Positions 52,268-62,700 of a stretch of 64,000 nt of DNA are shown piece by piece. A program made the position numbers and the translations under genes. Under the pieces are notes generated by a model. That model did not search any database. It saw only the letters and a program-made list of their open reading frames with translations, and had not been told where the DNA came from. How positions within the stretch are numbered: the stretch's first letter is position 1; every line of letters starts with the position of its first letter. The stretch is from UBA4408 sp002389785 (GTDB lineage Bacteria > Bacteroidota > Bacteroidia > UBA4408): the NCBI GenBank assembly GCA_035438985.1, contig DAORJK010000017.1, forward strand, positions 1-64,000, in the 5' to 3' direction.

Positions 52268-53001
52268 TATACTTTTTTTTGCTCGATGTGTTGATTAATT
52301 GCAACCAGTTCGGGATGTTGTTGCAGTAGTTCACAAATTTCAGAAGCTGATTTTGTAGCAGCGTGGTATTGTTCAATTAGTATTTTAATGAGTTCAAAAT
52401 CTTCGGGAGTATCAACTGTAATGCGAAAATGGCTGTTATCAACTGCAGCCTTGTAATGCTTTAAGGTAAATTTATTTTGATGATTTTGATAAAAATAGGG
52501 AGTTACATGTTCTTTTTGAGTATCGTTGGCAGCTTTTTCATAAGCTTCTTTTAACATGTCGAAACTGAAAATTTCAAAATCAAAACCACGAGGAAATGTT
52601 CGTTCGATGCAATTTGAATAATAGAGCGAAGTAGAATTGAAAGCGAGGTATTTTTCGATCGCATCTTTAATCAAAACCCCATCAATTAAAGGGCAATCGG
52701 AAGTCACTCTAACGATTACTTCTAACTTAAACTGCAAGGCACATTCATAAAAACGACTTAGCACATTTTGCTCGTCACCTCTTGAAAATGCTTGTTGTTG
52801 CTGTATGCAAAATTCTGCAATTCGATCATCACTTACATTGGTGGTAGTTGCAAGGTAAATTGGAAAGCCGCTTTGTTGCAATCGATTTAAATGAATTTGC
52901 AACAAACTATTATTTCCCACAGATTTAAGAATTTTTCCCGGCAAACGGGTGCTGCTCATTCGGGCTTGCGAGATAATTCCAATCCTGGGTATTGGTTGCA
53001 T
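52267..53001 (-). CDS. pseF: Nonulosonate cytidylyltransferase-like protein (PseF/SpsF-like)
   Basis: 244 residues, a nucleotidyltransferase fold. IGIISQARMSSTRLPGKIL has the R-x3-S-R-L-P-G-K nucleotide-binding loop, and VRVTSDCPLIDGVLIKDAIE the metal-binding Asp. SpsF-type proteins are annotated as polysaccharide biosynthesis cytidylyltransferases; in Pse loci they activate the acid as its CMP form. The operon position supports this over a generic glycosyltransferase label. The next gene, pseG, starts at its stop codon. Confidence 0.86.
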   Translation of the reverse strand: MQPIPRIGIISQARMSSTRLPGKILKSVGNNSLLQIHLNRLQQSGFPIYLATTTNVSDDRIAEFCIQQQQAFSRGDEQNVLSRFYECALQFKLEVIVRVTSDCPLIDGVLIKDAIEKYLAFNSTSLYYSNCIERTFPRGFDFEIFSFDMLKEAYEKAANDTQKEHVTPYFYQNHQNKFTLKHYKAAVDNSHFRITVDTPEDFELIKILIEQYHAATKSASEICELLQQHPELVAINQHIEQKKV

Positions 53002-53004
53002 GAA

Positions 53005-54021
53005 TTATACAGTAAAGTTAGGATCAACATTTTCACGAATCGATTGGCGAAGTTGCTCCACATTTAGCCATTCGGTGTTGGTTCCTGAATTATACTTAAA
53101 TCCCATTTCAACTCTTTTGCCTTTTAGTTTTTGAATCATTTCTTCAACATCCCATTGCGGAGTAGAAGGTGTAATCACATAATACTTCGAAAACTCAAGC
53201 GTAACGAGTGAATCGGTTTCGGTAATCATTTCTTCATGAATTTTTTCGCCCGGACGAATTCCTACTAATTTTTGCTCACAGTCGGGACCAACGGCCGTAG
53301 CTAAATCGGTTATTTTAAACGAAGGAATTTTAGGTACAAAAATTTCGCCACCCCAAGCATGTTCCAAAGCGTATAACACCATATCAACCCCTTCTTCGAG
53401 TGTGATGTTAAATCGCGTCATGTCGTTATGTGTAATGGGAAGTACTTTACTTTTGCGTTTTTCAAGAAAGAAAGGTACCACCGAACCACGGCTACCAATA
53501 ACGTTTCCATAGCGCACAACCGAAAAATTAATATCGTGAAATCCTTTCATATTATTCGCTGCCACAAACAGTTTATCGGAGCACAATTTCGTTGCGCCGT
53601 ATAAATTAATAGGCGCCGCTGCTTTGTCGGTGCTAAGTGCGACAACTTTTTTAACCCCACAGTCAATGGCAGCATTAATAATATTTTCGGCGCCTAAGAT
53701 GTTGGTTTTTATACATTCCATAGGATTGTATTCGGCGGCAGGTACTTGTTTTAAAGCTGCTGCATGAATAACAATATCTACTCCTTCAAAAGCACGCATA
53801 AGGCGCTCTTTATCGCGCACATCGCCAATGAAATAGCGCACACAATCGTATTTTTCTTTGGAGAAGGCCTGAGCCATTTCAAATTGTTTCAACTCATCGC
53901 GTGAGTAAATGATGAGTCGTTTTACCTTGGGATATTTTTCAAGTATAGTTTTTACAAAAGTTTTTCCAAATGAGCCGGTACCACCGGTAACCAAAATTGA
54001 TTTATTATTTAAATCGAGCAT
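53005..54021 (-). CDS. pseB: UDP-N-acetylglucosamine 4,6-dehydratase (inverting), PseB
   Basis: 338 residues, an extended short-chain dehydrogenase/reductase. NAD binding is VTGGTGSFGKTFVKTI; the catalytic region shows VALSTDKAAAPINLYGATKLCS, the inverting-dehydratase motif with its Tyr-x3-Lys. First committed step: UDP-GlcNAc to the 4-keto-6-deoxy-L-arabino sugar. The next enzyme, PseC aminotransferase, is not found before or after it in the window. It leads the tight pseB-F-G-H-I block. Confidence 0.93.
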   Translation of the reverse strand: MLDLNNKSILVTGGTGSFGKTFVKTILEKYPKVKRLIIYSRDELKQFEMAQAFSKEKYDCVRYFIGDVRDKERLMRAFEGVDIVIHAAALKQVPAAEYNPMECIKTNILGAENIINAAIDCGVKKVVALSTDKAAAPINLYGATKLCSDKLFVAANNMKGFHDINFSVVRYGNVIGSRGSVVPFFLEKRKSKVLPITHNDMTRFNITLEEGVDMVLYALEHAWGGEIFVPKIPSFKITDLATAVGPDCEQKLVGIRPGEKIHEEMITETDSLVTLEFSKYYVITPSTPQWDVEEMIQKLKGKRVEMGFKYNSGTNTEWLNVEQLRQSIRENVDPNFTV

Positions 54022-54095
54022 AGTTTTTATTTATTGAGCAAAGATAAATGTTTGAAGAATAGTTTGTTTATTGTTCATCGAATTTTAGCTAACCC

Positions 54096-55853
54096 TTATT
54101 GCTTTTCGTAATGCCACACAGTTACAGGGAACTCGCCGACAAAAACTTTTTCTCTAGAAAATTCTGATTCAATTCGTTGTTGCGTGGGTTTATCGTTTAT
54201 AAACAAACTTTTACCGGCAAAACTTTCATAGGTAGTAATCACATACAAATCAACCGGAAGCTTCATCAATGAATCGAGTTCAGTAACTTGATTAAGAGCG
54301 ATAATGCTAGGATCGTAAAATTTAATTTCTGTTTTTCCTAAGGAGTTTGCAGCGACAAGTTTAGGAAGTGTACTTGGTTTATTTTGAACATAATTTACTG
54401 CGCCTTTATAGTCTTGTATAGTTTGATAACTCAAAGTATAGCCGCTTATGTTAATTGCGCAAAATCCTACAAACAAACTTGCAGCAACTACTTTTAAGAA
54501 AGCTTTAGAAGATTGCCAACTTTCAGCAATTACCAATGAAAACAAAAACAACAATAAAGGAATTTCACAAATTAAGTAACGAGGAAAAAAGCCCGGTCCT
54601 GAAGGAACAAAAGCTGTAATAATAAATAACCAAATTGCCATACCAATAACTAGCATAAGGGTATTGCTTTTTTTAACCAGTCCCCAAATGCCAATGATAA
54701 AAAGTAGTATTAAAATACTGCTAAGCACCTTTAATTCAGAGTAGGCAAGCATAAAATGCAGCGCATCGAGTACTTGAGTAAAATAGTCGAATAGCGATTT
54801 AGTGCTGTTTGCCGTATCTAAAATATTCATAAAAATTACCGGCAATTGAGGAAGATACAAGAGCAATATTCCTAACATGGAGGCAATAAAAGCATGAAAG
54901 TAAATAGCTAAAAATGGACCTGAAAAAGTGAATGTCGAATTCTTAGCTATACGGGTAACATATAAATGAAATCCAATAACAACAAGGTGTTGAGCAATAA
55001 GTAAATACACCGAATACAAATGGGTATATACAAAACACACATTCACTACAGTATACCAGAAAGCAATTTTTGAAGTAGGTGTTTGTATCAGTTTTATGAG
55101 GATATAACAACTGAGCATGCACATAAAAACAAGCATCACATAGCCCCGCATTTGAAACGAATAGTAAATGTGGTAAGAGTGTATGGTTAAGAAAAAAGCA
55201 GCAATAAAAGCGGCTAATCGATTTGCTGAAAGCTGTAAGGTAAAATAGTAGATGAATGCTATTCCTGCTAAAGCAAACATCAAAATGGGTAAACGTAAAA
55301 TAATTTCACTTGTACCTGCAAACTTTACAAATACTCCCACCAGCAATTGCATCAAGGGTTGCGAGCCCATAGAGCTTTTCGGAAAAATAGTACTTAAAAA
55401 TCCATCTTTTATAAATGTGTTGTAAACGCCAATTTCATCTTGCCATAAACTTTGTGTCATAGGAAACACTCTTAACAGCAATGCTACTAAGAGTAAACCG
55501 GATATAGTGATCCAATCTTTTTTATCAAGAGAAAGACCTTTGCTAATTTCCGGTGATTGTGTATTAGCTGAAGCAGAAGAAATAAACCATTTCCAGAAAC
55601 TGAAATAGGTAAACAGCAGCACTCCCAACGCCATAACAAGCAACCCAAGTTTATGGAAACCCGTATCTATTTTAACTTTGTTACCACCTGAACCATATTT
55701 TTGTTGCAATAAATTACTTACAAAATCAAGCAGTTTTTCGTATAAGTCACCTGGCATACGCACATACAACAGCAAACCGCTAAGTATAACAATACCAAGT
55801 AGTGCAAAAAACCACTTACTAAATATGGCAGAAATTAATTTCGAGATTTTCAT
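54096..55853 (-). CDS. GT39/ArnT-like membrane glycosyltransferase
   Basis: 585 residues with about 11-12 predicted transmembrane helices. The first lumen-type loop has QSLWQDEIGVYNTFIKDG, carrying the acidic D-E pair of GT-C enzymes, and EIILRLPILMFALAGIAFIY follows. GT-C transferases use polyprenyl-phosphate sugars and act on the periplasmic side. Its location among nonulosonate genes suggests it adds a sugar to a surface glycan or protein; the acceptor is not known. It overlaps the FkbM-type gene by four bases. Confidence 0.86.
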   Translation of the reverse strand: MKISKLISAIFSKWFFALLGIVILSGLLLYVRMPGDLYEKLLDFVSNLLQQKYGSGGNKVKIDTGFHKLGLLVMALGVLLFTYFSFWKWFISSASANTQSPEISKGLSLDKKDWITISGLLLVALLLRVFPMTQSLWQDEIGVYNTFIKDGFLSTIFPKSSMGSQPLMQLLVGVFVKFAGTSEIILRLPILMFALAGIAFIYYFTLQLSANRLAAFIAAFFLTIHSYHIYYSFQMRGYVMLVFMCMLSCYILIKLIQTPTSKIAFWYTVVNVCFVYTHLYSVYLLIAQHLVVIGFHLYVTRIAKNSTFTFSGPFLAIYFHAFIASMLGILLLYLPQLPVIFMNILDTANSTKSLFDYFTQVLDALHFMLAYSELKVLSSILILLFIIGIWGLVKKSNTLMLVIGMAIWLFIITAFVPSGPGFFPRYLICEIPLLLFLFSLVIAESWQSSKAFLKVVAASLFVGFCAINISGYTLSYQTIQDYKGAVNYVQNKPSTLPKLVAANSLGKTEIKFYDPSIIALNQVTELDSLMKLPVDLYVITTYESFAGKSLFINDKPTQQRIESEFSREKVFVGEFPVTVWHYEKQ

Positions 55854-56599
55854 TTTAATCCGGATGGAATTTCTTTTGCAATAATTACATTTTCAAAAGC
55901 ATCATCTGCATACCTGGCATATTTAGAAATAGCATCAGTAGTTATTTTGTTGAGCGAATAATCAAAAACAAAGAAGCCCAGGCCATGCAAAAAATCAAAA
56001 ATGGTTTTTATTTCAACACCAAAATCGCGCAAAGCAGAAGGACAAATTTCCATAAAAATAATTACTTCCGGATTGGCTTTTAAGGTTTCTGTCATGCCAG
56101 TCAATGCAGGAAATTCGGCTCCTTGAATGTCAATTTTGATGATGTTGACTTTGTATTTATTTTGAACATAAGCATCAATGGAAGTTGCCGGGACTTCATA
56201 AGAGGTTGAATAGGTATCGACCGGATAAGTGCGATGATCAACGTTTAAACGATGCGAAGTATATATTTTTAAAGGTTTGTTTGAATCGCTTATCGCCACA
56301 TGATTGATGCTTACATTCGACAAGTTGGAAGTTACTTTTTTTAGATTTTTAAAATTTGTAACATCGGGTTCAAAGCTATGAACGGCACCGGTTTTTCCAC
56401 ACAAGCGCGAAAAGTAACTGCTGTATAAACCAATATTGGCGCCTATGTCAAGGATAACATCACCGGGCTTAATGATTTTTTTAAACAGCTCCATTTCTTT
56501 TTTATCGGATATTTTTTTGTAAAAAGAATACAGGATAAAATAGAGTGGAAAACTATTTCGGTAAATAAACTCTCCGAATGAGAATAACTTTTTCGACAT
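55850..56599 (-). CDS. FkbM-family methyltransferase
   Basis: 249 residues. The SAM-binding Rossmann motif is VILDIGANIGLYSSYFSRL; HSFEPDVTNFKNLKK and KVNIIKIDIQGAEFPAL are the FkbM signatures. Such enzymes O-methylate sugars or polyketides; here a sugar methylation in the glycan pathway is likely. Eight bases separate it from the next methyltransferase gene. Confidence 0.9.
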   Translation of the reverse strand: MSKKLFSFGEFIYRNSFPLYFILYSFYKKISDKKEMELFKKIIKPGDVILDIGANIGLYSSYFSRLCGKTGAVHSFEPDVTNFKNLKKVTSNLSNVSINHVAISDSNKPLKIYTSHRLNVDHRTYPVDTYSTSYEVPATSIDAYVQNKYKVNIIKIDIQGAEFPALTGMTETLKANPEVIIFMEICPSALRDFGVEIKTIFDFLHGLGFFVFDYSLNKITTDAISKYARYADDAFENVIIAKEIPSGLK

Positions 56600-56607
56600 G
56601 ACTACAA

Positions 56608-57351
56608 TTATCTGGTGCTGATTTTTTCGACTTCAATCGTTTGAAACATTCCTTGTTTTAAGCCACTCACAGTTTTTTCGATGAAACGAACCGGAGCAAA
56701 TAAAAATTTAGGTAATAAATTCCAAGGTTTAACTCCACCACTTAAAATATAAGCAACAGGCGTATGAATTTTAAGTGAATTGATGTTAAGTTGCGGAAAT
56801 TTTTTTTCAAAAAGTGTTCTATCACGACCAAACAAAATCCAAGGCAAAGCAATATTGGCATCGCTCATTCTGCCATCCCCTTTAATTATCCATCCGGCTT
56901 TGTCGTCAAATGGTTCGTGATGAAATGTTTTCCAAATAAATTTAGCCCAAAGAGTATTGGCAGGTTCAACCATTATGATTTTTCCACCGGGAACCAGGCA
57001 GCGTAGCGCTTCCTTAAAAAATTCTTCAGGAGTTTTTACATGGTGCAATACATCAATCATTAAGATCGCCTTTAGACTTTCATTCTCGAATGGTAATTTT
57101 TCGGCAAATACTACCAAGTCACATCCTGCAATAGGCACTACGTCTGAAGTAATTGCATCCGGAATGACTTCTTTAATAAATCCTCCTCCGCTTCCCAACT
57201 CCAATACTTTACCGCCTTTAATTGCTGCGATGCTATTTTTAAAATGCAAATAGTACTCAGTATAAAGTTGATTGAGTGCATATTTTTTTCTAATTATGGC
57301 TGCATGATCAAGGCTTGCCTGTGGATCGTCAATGCTGGTATCTTTCATCAA
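56608..57351 (-). CDS. Class I SAM-dependent methyltransferase
   Basis: 247 residues. GGKVLELGSGGGFIKEVIPD is motif I, and LIMIDVLHHVKTPEEFFKEALRC motif-like region includes the post-I acidic residue. LVPGGKIIMVEPANTLWAKF continues the fold, as in Methyltransf_11. Acceptor unknown, presumed to be a glycan or lipid-linked intermediate given the neighbours. Starts eight bases downstream of the third methyltransferase gene's stop. Confidence 0.9.
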   Translation of the reverse strand: MMKDTSIDDPQASLDHAAIIRKKYALNQLYTEYYLHFKNSIAAIKGGKVLELGSGGGFIKEVIPDAITSDVVPIAGCDLVVFAEKLPFENESLKAILMIDVLHHVKTPEEFFKEALRCLVPGGKIIMVEPANTLWAKFIWKTFHHEPFDDKAGWIIKGDGRMSDANIALPWILFGRDRTLFEKKFPQLNINSLKIHTPVAYILSGGVKPWNLLPKFLFAPVRFIEKTVSGLKQGMFQTIEVEKISTR

Positions 57352-57359
57352 ATTCCGAA

Positions 57360-58085
57360 TTATTTTTCAGCATAAATAATCACCGATCCTGCAATTTCAC
57401 GAAGTAAAGGAGTTTTCTCAACGATTGCTCCAATGCCTTTTACCAATCCAATGAAAGGAGCTGGCGTATATGGATGTAGAAAATCGTAAGGAAAAATGTT
57501 GCAATTTTTAAAGCCCAGTTTTTTTAATTGATTTGTAAGTTTCCAACGAACTATCGCAGTTTCATCGGGCGAATCGCCCAGCCATTTCTTAATGAAAGGA
57601 ACATTTTTTTGTACCAGTATTTGAGGATTCAACATGTTGGGTTCGGCAAATACCATCTTACCTCCGGGCTTTAAAACACGCCACACTTCTTTCAATGCAA
57701 TATCCATATCGAGGTGATGTAAAATGGAACTTCCAAATACGATGTCAAAACTTGCATCGGCATATTTTAATTGATGGGCATCAGCTTCTTCTACCAAGCA
57801 ATTAGGGATATTCTTTTTTCTGGCCACAGCCAATAAATCTTCCGATAAATCAGTAGCTGTAATATGTGCTCCGCTTTTCGAAACTTTTTCGGTAAACAAA
57901 CCTGTACCGCAACCTATTTCAAGCACCTTACTTTGTGGGTTCATTCCGCTGAGCGATAAAAAATAGTTGGCTCTTCGCTCAGCGCGTAATTTTCCTCCCG
58001 GACTCGACCATCCCCACACATCTTCGGCATTGTCTTTTATTTTGTGATCGTGTTCGCGTTCTCTTTCAATTCGTGTTGAAGACAT
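57360..58085 (-). CDS. Class I SAM-dependent methyltransferase
   Basis: 241 residues. SKVLEIGCGTGLFTEKVSKS is motif I and FDIVFGSSILHHLDMDIALKE the motif around the active site; VLKPGGKMVFAEPNMLNPQIL is typical Methyltransf_11. Acceptor unknown. It is the third SAM enzyme in a row of the locus, which implies several methylation steps or branch modifications on one glycan. Confidence 0.9.
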   Translation of the reverse strand: MSSTRIEREREHDHKIKDNAEDVWGWSSPGGKLRAERRANYFLSLSGMNPQSKVLEIGCGTGLFTEKVSKSGAHITATDLSEDLLAVARKKNIPNCLVEEADAHQLKYADASFDIVFGSSILHHLDMDIALKEVWRVLKPGGKMVFAEPNMLNPQILVQKNVPFIKKWLGDSPDETAIVRWKLTNQLKKLGFKNCNIFPYDFLHPYTPAPFIGLVKGIGAIVEKTPLLREIAGSVIIYAEK

Positions 58086-58108
58086 CTGTATTTCTAGTAC
58101 TTTGTAGA

Positions 58109-59536
58109 TTAATAAAATTTAAATCGCATTAAGGCATACCATGACATTTTTAGCATGATCCATCCATTTTTTAAACGGTTTTTCATTTTGGTTTCACCGT
58201 ACACACGTTCGTAATAGTGCACCGGCAAATCAATGTGCTTTAGATTCATTTTGGCAGCACCAAATATTAATTCGTAATCGCCCCAACGATCCTGTAATCC
58301 CCAACTTCCACGTAGTTTTTTTATGCGCTCATAATCGCGTTTATACAACACTTTTGTACCGCACAAGGTATCTTTAATACTGGTATCGAGGATATAGGAA
58401 AATGCGAGGCTAAAAAATTTATTTCCAACCACATTAAAAAAGCGCATTGCCTCGTCGTGCATTGGATACACCAAACGTGAACCATTGATAAAATCGCCGC
58501 GGTTTTTGGTTATAGCTTCGTAAAAATAAGGCAACTCTTCAGGTATTACCGTTAAATCGGCGTCAAGAATCATCAATATTTCGCCTTTAGCGGCATCAAA
58601 TCCGGTCCATACATTTTCTGATTTACAAATCCCGGGACCAGCCACCAAGCGAATATCTTTTTCAGGATATTGTTTAATTAACTCTTGCACTTTTTCAGGA
58701 GTTCCATCGGTCGATTTATCATCGCAAAAAATAATTTCGGTATGCGAACCCATTTGAGGTATGCGTTTCACGGCATCTTCCACATTTCCGGCTTCATTTT
58801 TACAGGGAATAATAATGGAAACTGAAGGACTATGATTTTCTACTATATCCATCCGCGCAAGCGTAATGCGCAACATAGTAAAGTGTCTGAAAAAGGGCAA
58901 TCGGGCCACAAAGCGATTCATTAAATAGGATAGCACTGGGATGTTGTAGGGCAATAACACGATGCGACGATTTACAATTTTTTCGTAACCGCTTAACACC
59001 AACATGTTATTTAAATCGCCAACTGAAATCCAATTGTGTAAGTTTTGTGGTATTTTTAATTTTAAGCTCTCTGCCAGTTGTACCAATGGATTCCAAAGGT
59101 AATTGTAATTTACTACTATTAATCGAGTATGCGGATGACAGCATTTGTAAACACTGTCGAATACGGCTTTTAGATCTACAATATCTTCAACAGAAGAAAG
59201 TAACACATAATCGAATTTTTCCTGTAATTGAATGTTTTCGGTAGTTTGTTGAATAAAGGTAAGATTCGGATAAGTAGCTTTTGCTTGATCGATGGTTAGT
59301 TGACTGTCGTCGATACCTACTCCATACTTTGGTTTCAAAGCATCCAATACAAAACCGTTGCTGCAGCGCACGTGCAACACTTTTGCATCTTCTTCAATAA
59401 TAAATTTTAACGATTTAATTAGCTGACGGTAATAGTAAGGGTTTGCCTTAATCCACTTTTGCCGTTTGCTAGCTAGGACATCGTTTTTCGACTTGATTTT
59501 TGACCTTAATTGGTCTAAAAAATGGTGTTCAATCAT
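58109..59536 (-). CDS. Fused methyltransferase-GT2 glycosyltransferase
   Basis: 475 residues. Residues ~45-215 are a SAM methyltransferase-like domain (VLHVRCSNGFVLDALKPKYG, FDYVLLSSVEDIVDLKAVF). Residues ~236-475 are a family 2 glycosyltransferase (SVSIIIPCKNEAGNVEDAVK; DDKSTDGTPEKVQELI; MILDADLTVIPEELPYFYEA with the D-x-D metal site; DTLCGTKVLYKRDYERI). The fusion may couple sugar addition and methylation, although the SAM pocket is weaker than in its neighbours. First gene of the minus-strand locus; the divergent adhesin gene lies 195 bases away. Confidence 0.87.
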   Translation of the reverse strand: MIEHHFLDQLRSKIKSKNDVLASKRQKWIKANPYYYRQLIKSLKFIIEEDAKVLHVRCSNGFVLDALKPKYGVGIDDSQLTIDQAKATYPNLTFIQQTTENIQLQEKFDYVLLSSVEDIVDLKAVFDSVYKCCHPHTRLIVVNYNYLWNPLVQLAESLKLKIPQNLHNWISVGDLNNMLVLSGYEKIVNRRIVLLPYNIPVLSYLMNRFVARLPFFRHFTMLRITLARMDIVENHSPSVSIIIPCKNEAGNVEDAVKRIPQMGSHTEIIFCDDKSTDGTPEKVQELIKQYPEKDIRLVAGPGICKSENVWTGFDAAKGEILMILDADLTVIPEELPYFYEAITKNRGDFINGSRLVYPMHDEAMRFFNVVGNKFFSLAFSYILDTSIKDTLCGTKVLYKRDYERIKKLRGSWGLQDRWGDYELIFGAAKMNLKHIDLPVHYYERVYGETKMKNRLKNGWIMLKMSWYALMRFKFY

Positions 59537-59731
59537 AGTATCAGCTTAGTGTTAGTCTAGTATGTATTGATTTTTTACTCCTGGAAGTACAAGCTTTGTT
59601 TTTCACGTTCGTATTCAAAAACAAATAAAGAAAAGAGCCTGTAGATGAGCAAATTTAAATACTTCAATTCGATGAACGGGAACGCAAAACTATTAATTTT
59701 ATTTTTAACTTTGACAGTCTTAGCCTTTATT

Positions 59732-62700
59732 ATGTCCCTTTTTTATCAGCGAATTACACTTCTTTACATCCTTTGTATATGCTTGTTTTTTAATGAACTT
59801 ACTTGGTCACAATCGTTAAGTCCGGTTTTGCCAAAAGCAAATTCACTAATAGCCGGTAAGCAAGTTCAATTTAGGTGGAATGGACAAACTACTGCAAAGG
59901 GTTATGAATTGCAGATTTCAACCGATTCAACATTTTCGAGTGTCGAGTATTCACTTAACAATATTTCATCAACTGGCTGTAAGCAAACACTTTCACTTTA
60001 TGGTAAGTATTATTGGCGATTCCGAGCCAATTACGGCACTACTACAAGTAATTGGTCAAGAACGAGCTCCTTTAATTCCTTTGAACCGATACAGTATGTT
60101 TCTTTAAATATGTGGCTTGCTGCCGATAGCGGTTTGGTTACAGATGCAAATGCAAAACTATCTACCTGGCTCGACTTAAGTGGAAAAAATAATTCGCTTA
60201 CTCAAGCAAATGCTTCAGAACGTCCTTCCATTCAAACTGGTTTAAACAACTTACCTGCAGTGCATTTTGATGGTGTTGACGATCAAATGTTGAGTGCAAA
60301 TGCAATAAAGGTTGGTACTGTTTTTAGCCTATTTAACTGGACAGGTACCTCTCCTTTACCCGATTACAATGGTGTGATGACAGCACTTGGAGGGAGTAAT
60401 GAAGTTTTTTTTATTGGAACACAAGGATCCACTTCGTTGTATTCGGCTGGATATTTTGCAAGTCAGGTTTTTGTGAATCAAACCCAAACGCTCGATTTAG
60501 CGCCGCTTTCAAATTATAAAATTCTGAGCGGGGTGCAGCCTTCACCAATCAGCACGTTTAACGGAATCCGCTTAGCTAGCGACCGTAATTTTGGTGGTAG
60601 ATTTTGGAACGGAAATTTTCTAGAAAATCTTGTATTTGATACCATTCTTACACCTACACAATACACTGCTGTTTACAATTACTTGAGTTATAAATATGCT
60701 CCTCCTGTTGATTTAGGACCCGATAAAATTGTATGTAGTTTGCCGATCACATTAAAGGCTTCTAAAAATTATTTTACCAGTTATACCTGGAACAATGCTA
60801 CCACAGATGATTCATTGGTAATAAACGCACCGGGTACTTATGCTTTAACTACCACCGATATTTTTAATAAAACCACTTCCGATACTATTGTTATAAGTCA
60901 AGATGTTGCAGCCTATACGGTTAATTTAGGAAATGACATTTCCATTTGCCAAGGCCAACAAGTAGTGCTAACTGCAGGTGATGCGCATTTGACCTATGTT
61001 TGGTCAACCGGTGCTACATCCAATAGTATTGTGGTAGATTCCACAGCTGTGTATTCGGTTACAGTAACCGATTGCTTGGGTAACATAACGAACGATGCGA
61101 TTTTAGTAACCGTGGCACCATTACCCGAGTTCTCACTTGGAGCTGATACTCTATTTTGTTACAATGCAGCGTATAAATTAAGCACAGGATTAGATGCTTC
61201 AGTGCCCGGAACCTATAGTTTTTTATGGTCCGATGCGAGTATTGATTCCATATTAGTACCACAGGCTTCCGGTAATTTTTCGGTGAAAGTTACCGATGCC
61301 ATTGGTTGTATTTTTGCGGATAGTATACATGTAACCATCGACTCTTTGCTTTATACTGCCAGTCTTGGCCCTGACACTGCTTTTTGTTCAGGTAATTACA
61401 TTCAGCTTTCACAAGGCGCTGCAAATGTACAGACATATTTGTGGAGCGACAGCAGCACATTGCCTACTTTGCAGGTAAATCAGCCCACAGGTGTTTACAC
61501 CTACAGTGTTGTTGTTAGCAATAGCAATGCTTGTCAAAAAAGCGATACCATAGTAGTGAGTGTTTCCGGAGTGGCACCACAAATTAATTTTAGCAACACT
61601 GCATCCATTTGTTTTGGCGATACTGTCTTTTTTACTGATTTATCCGTTCCTCCGGTTGGCGATACCATTAGTGCTTATAGTTGGGAATTTGGCGATAATT
61701 CAACTTCTCAAATGCAACATCCGACACATCTTTATGCAGCTGCAGGTGATTACATAGTTAAGTTGACAGTGCTTGCTTCAAACGATTGTTCAGCAAGTAT
61801 ATCTAAAACAATTACAGTGCATCCATTACCAATTGCAGATTTTACAAGTTCAGTGGCTTATGCACTTTCAGCAGTTCAATTTACCAATACCTCTCAATTA
61901 TTCTTAAATCCCCTTCAATCGTGGGAGTGGAATTTCGGTGATAACAGCAGTGCTCAAAATAATTCATCACTGCAAAATCCCCAACATATTTATTCAAGTG
62001 CCGGTTCTTATTCGGTAAGCTTAATTGTTACTACAGCGTATGGTTGTAGCGATACTACATCAAAACCATTACTTGTAAACGAGAGTTTACCAACCACTTT
62101 AGTTTATCCTAAAAATAATCAAGTATTACCAGCTTTTAGTAAGATTAATTTTGAATGGGATGCTGTGAATCAATCAAAAAACTACGAATTAGTTATTGCA
62201 AGTGATTCTTTGTTTACCAACTTAGTGTATAACAATGCCTCAATAACGACCACTCAATACAATTACACCCTCGTAAACAGCGGATATTTTTATTGGAAGG
62301 TGCGTTATTATATTGGTGCTGCTGCAAGTTCCTGGTCGATGGTGTATAAATTTAAGTTAGAAGATTTAAGTTCGGTAACAGGTTTACAAAGTTGGTTGAA
62401 GGCCGATTCAGGTTTGGTGATGGATGCCCAACAGCGCATCAGTAAATGGACCGACATGAGTGGCAATAACCACCATGCATTACAAAGTACACCGGCATTG
62501 AAGCCTACGAAACAAATTGGTATTAATGAATTGCCGAGTGTTTCGTTGGATGGAGTAGATGATGAATTATTTATTCCCGACACATTTGAAGTTGGACAAG
62601 TATTCAGTGTTTTTAATTGGAATGGGGCAAATTTGCTTCCCGATTACAATGGTTTGTTAACCGCCGTTGATGGAAACGATGTATTTTTTATTGGTACTAC

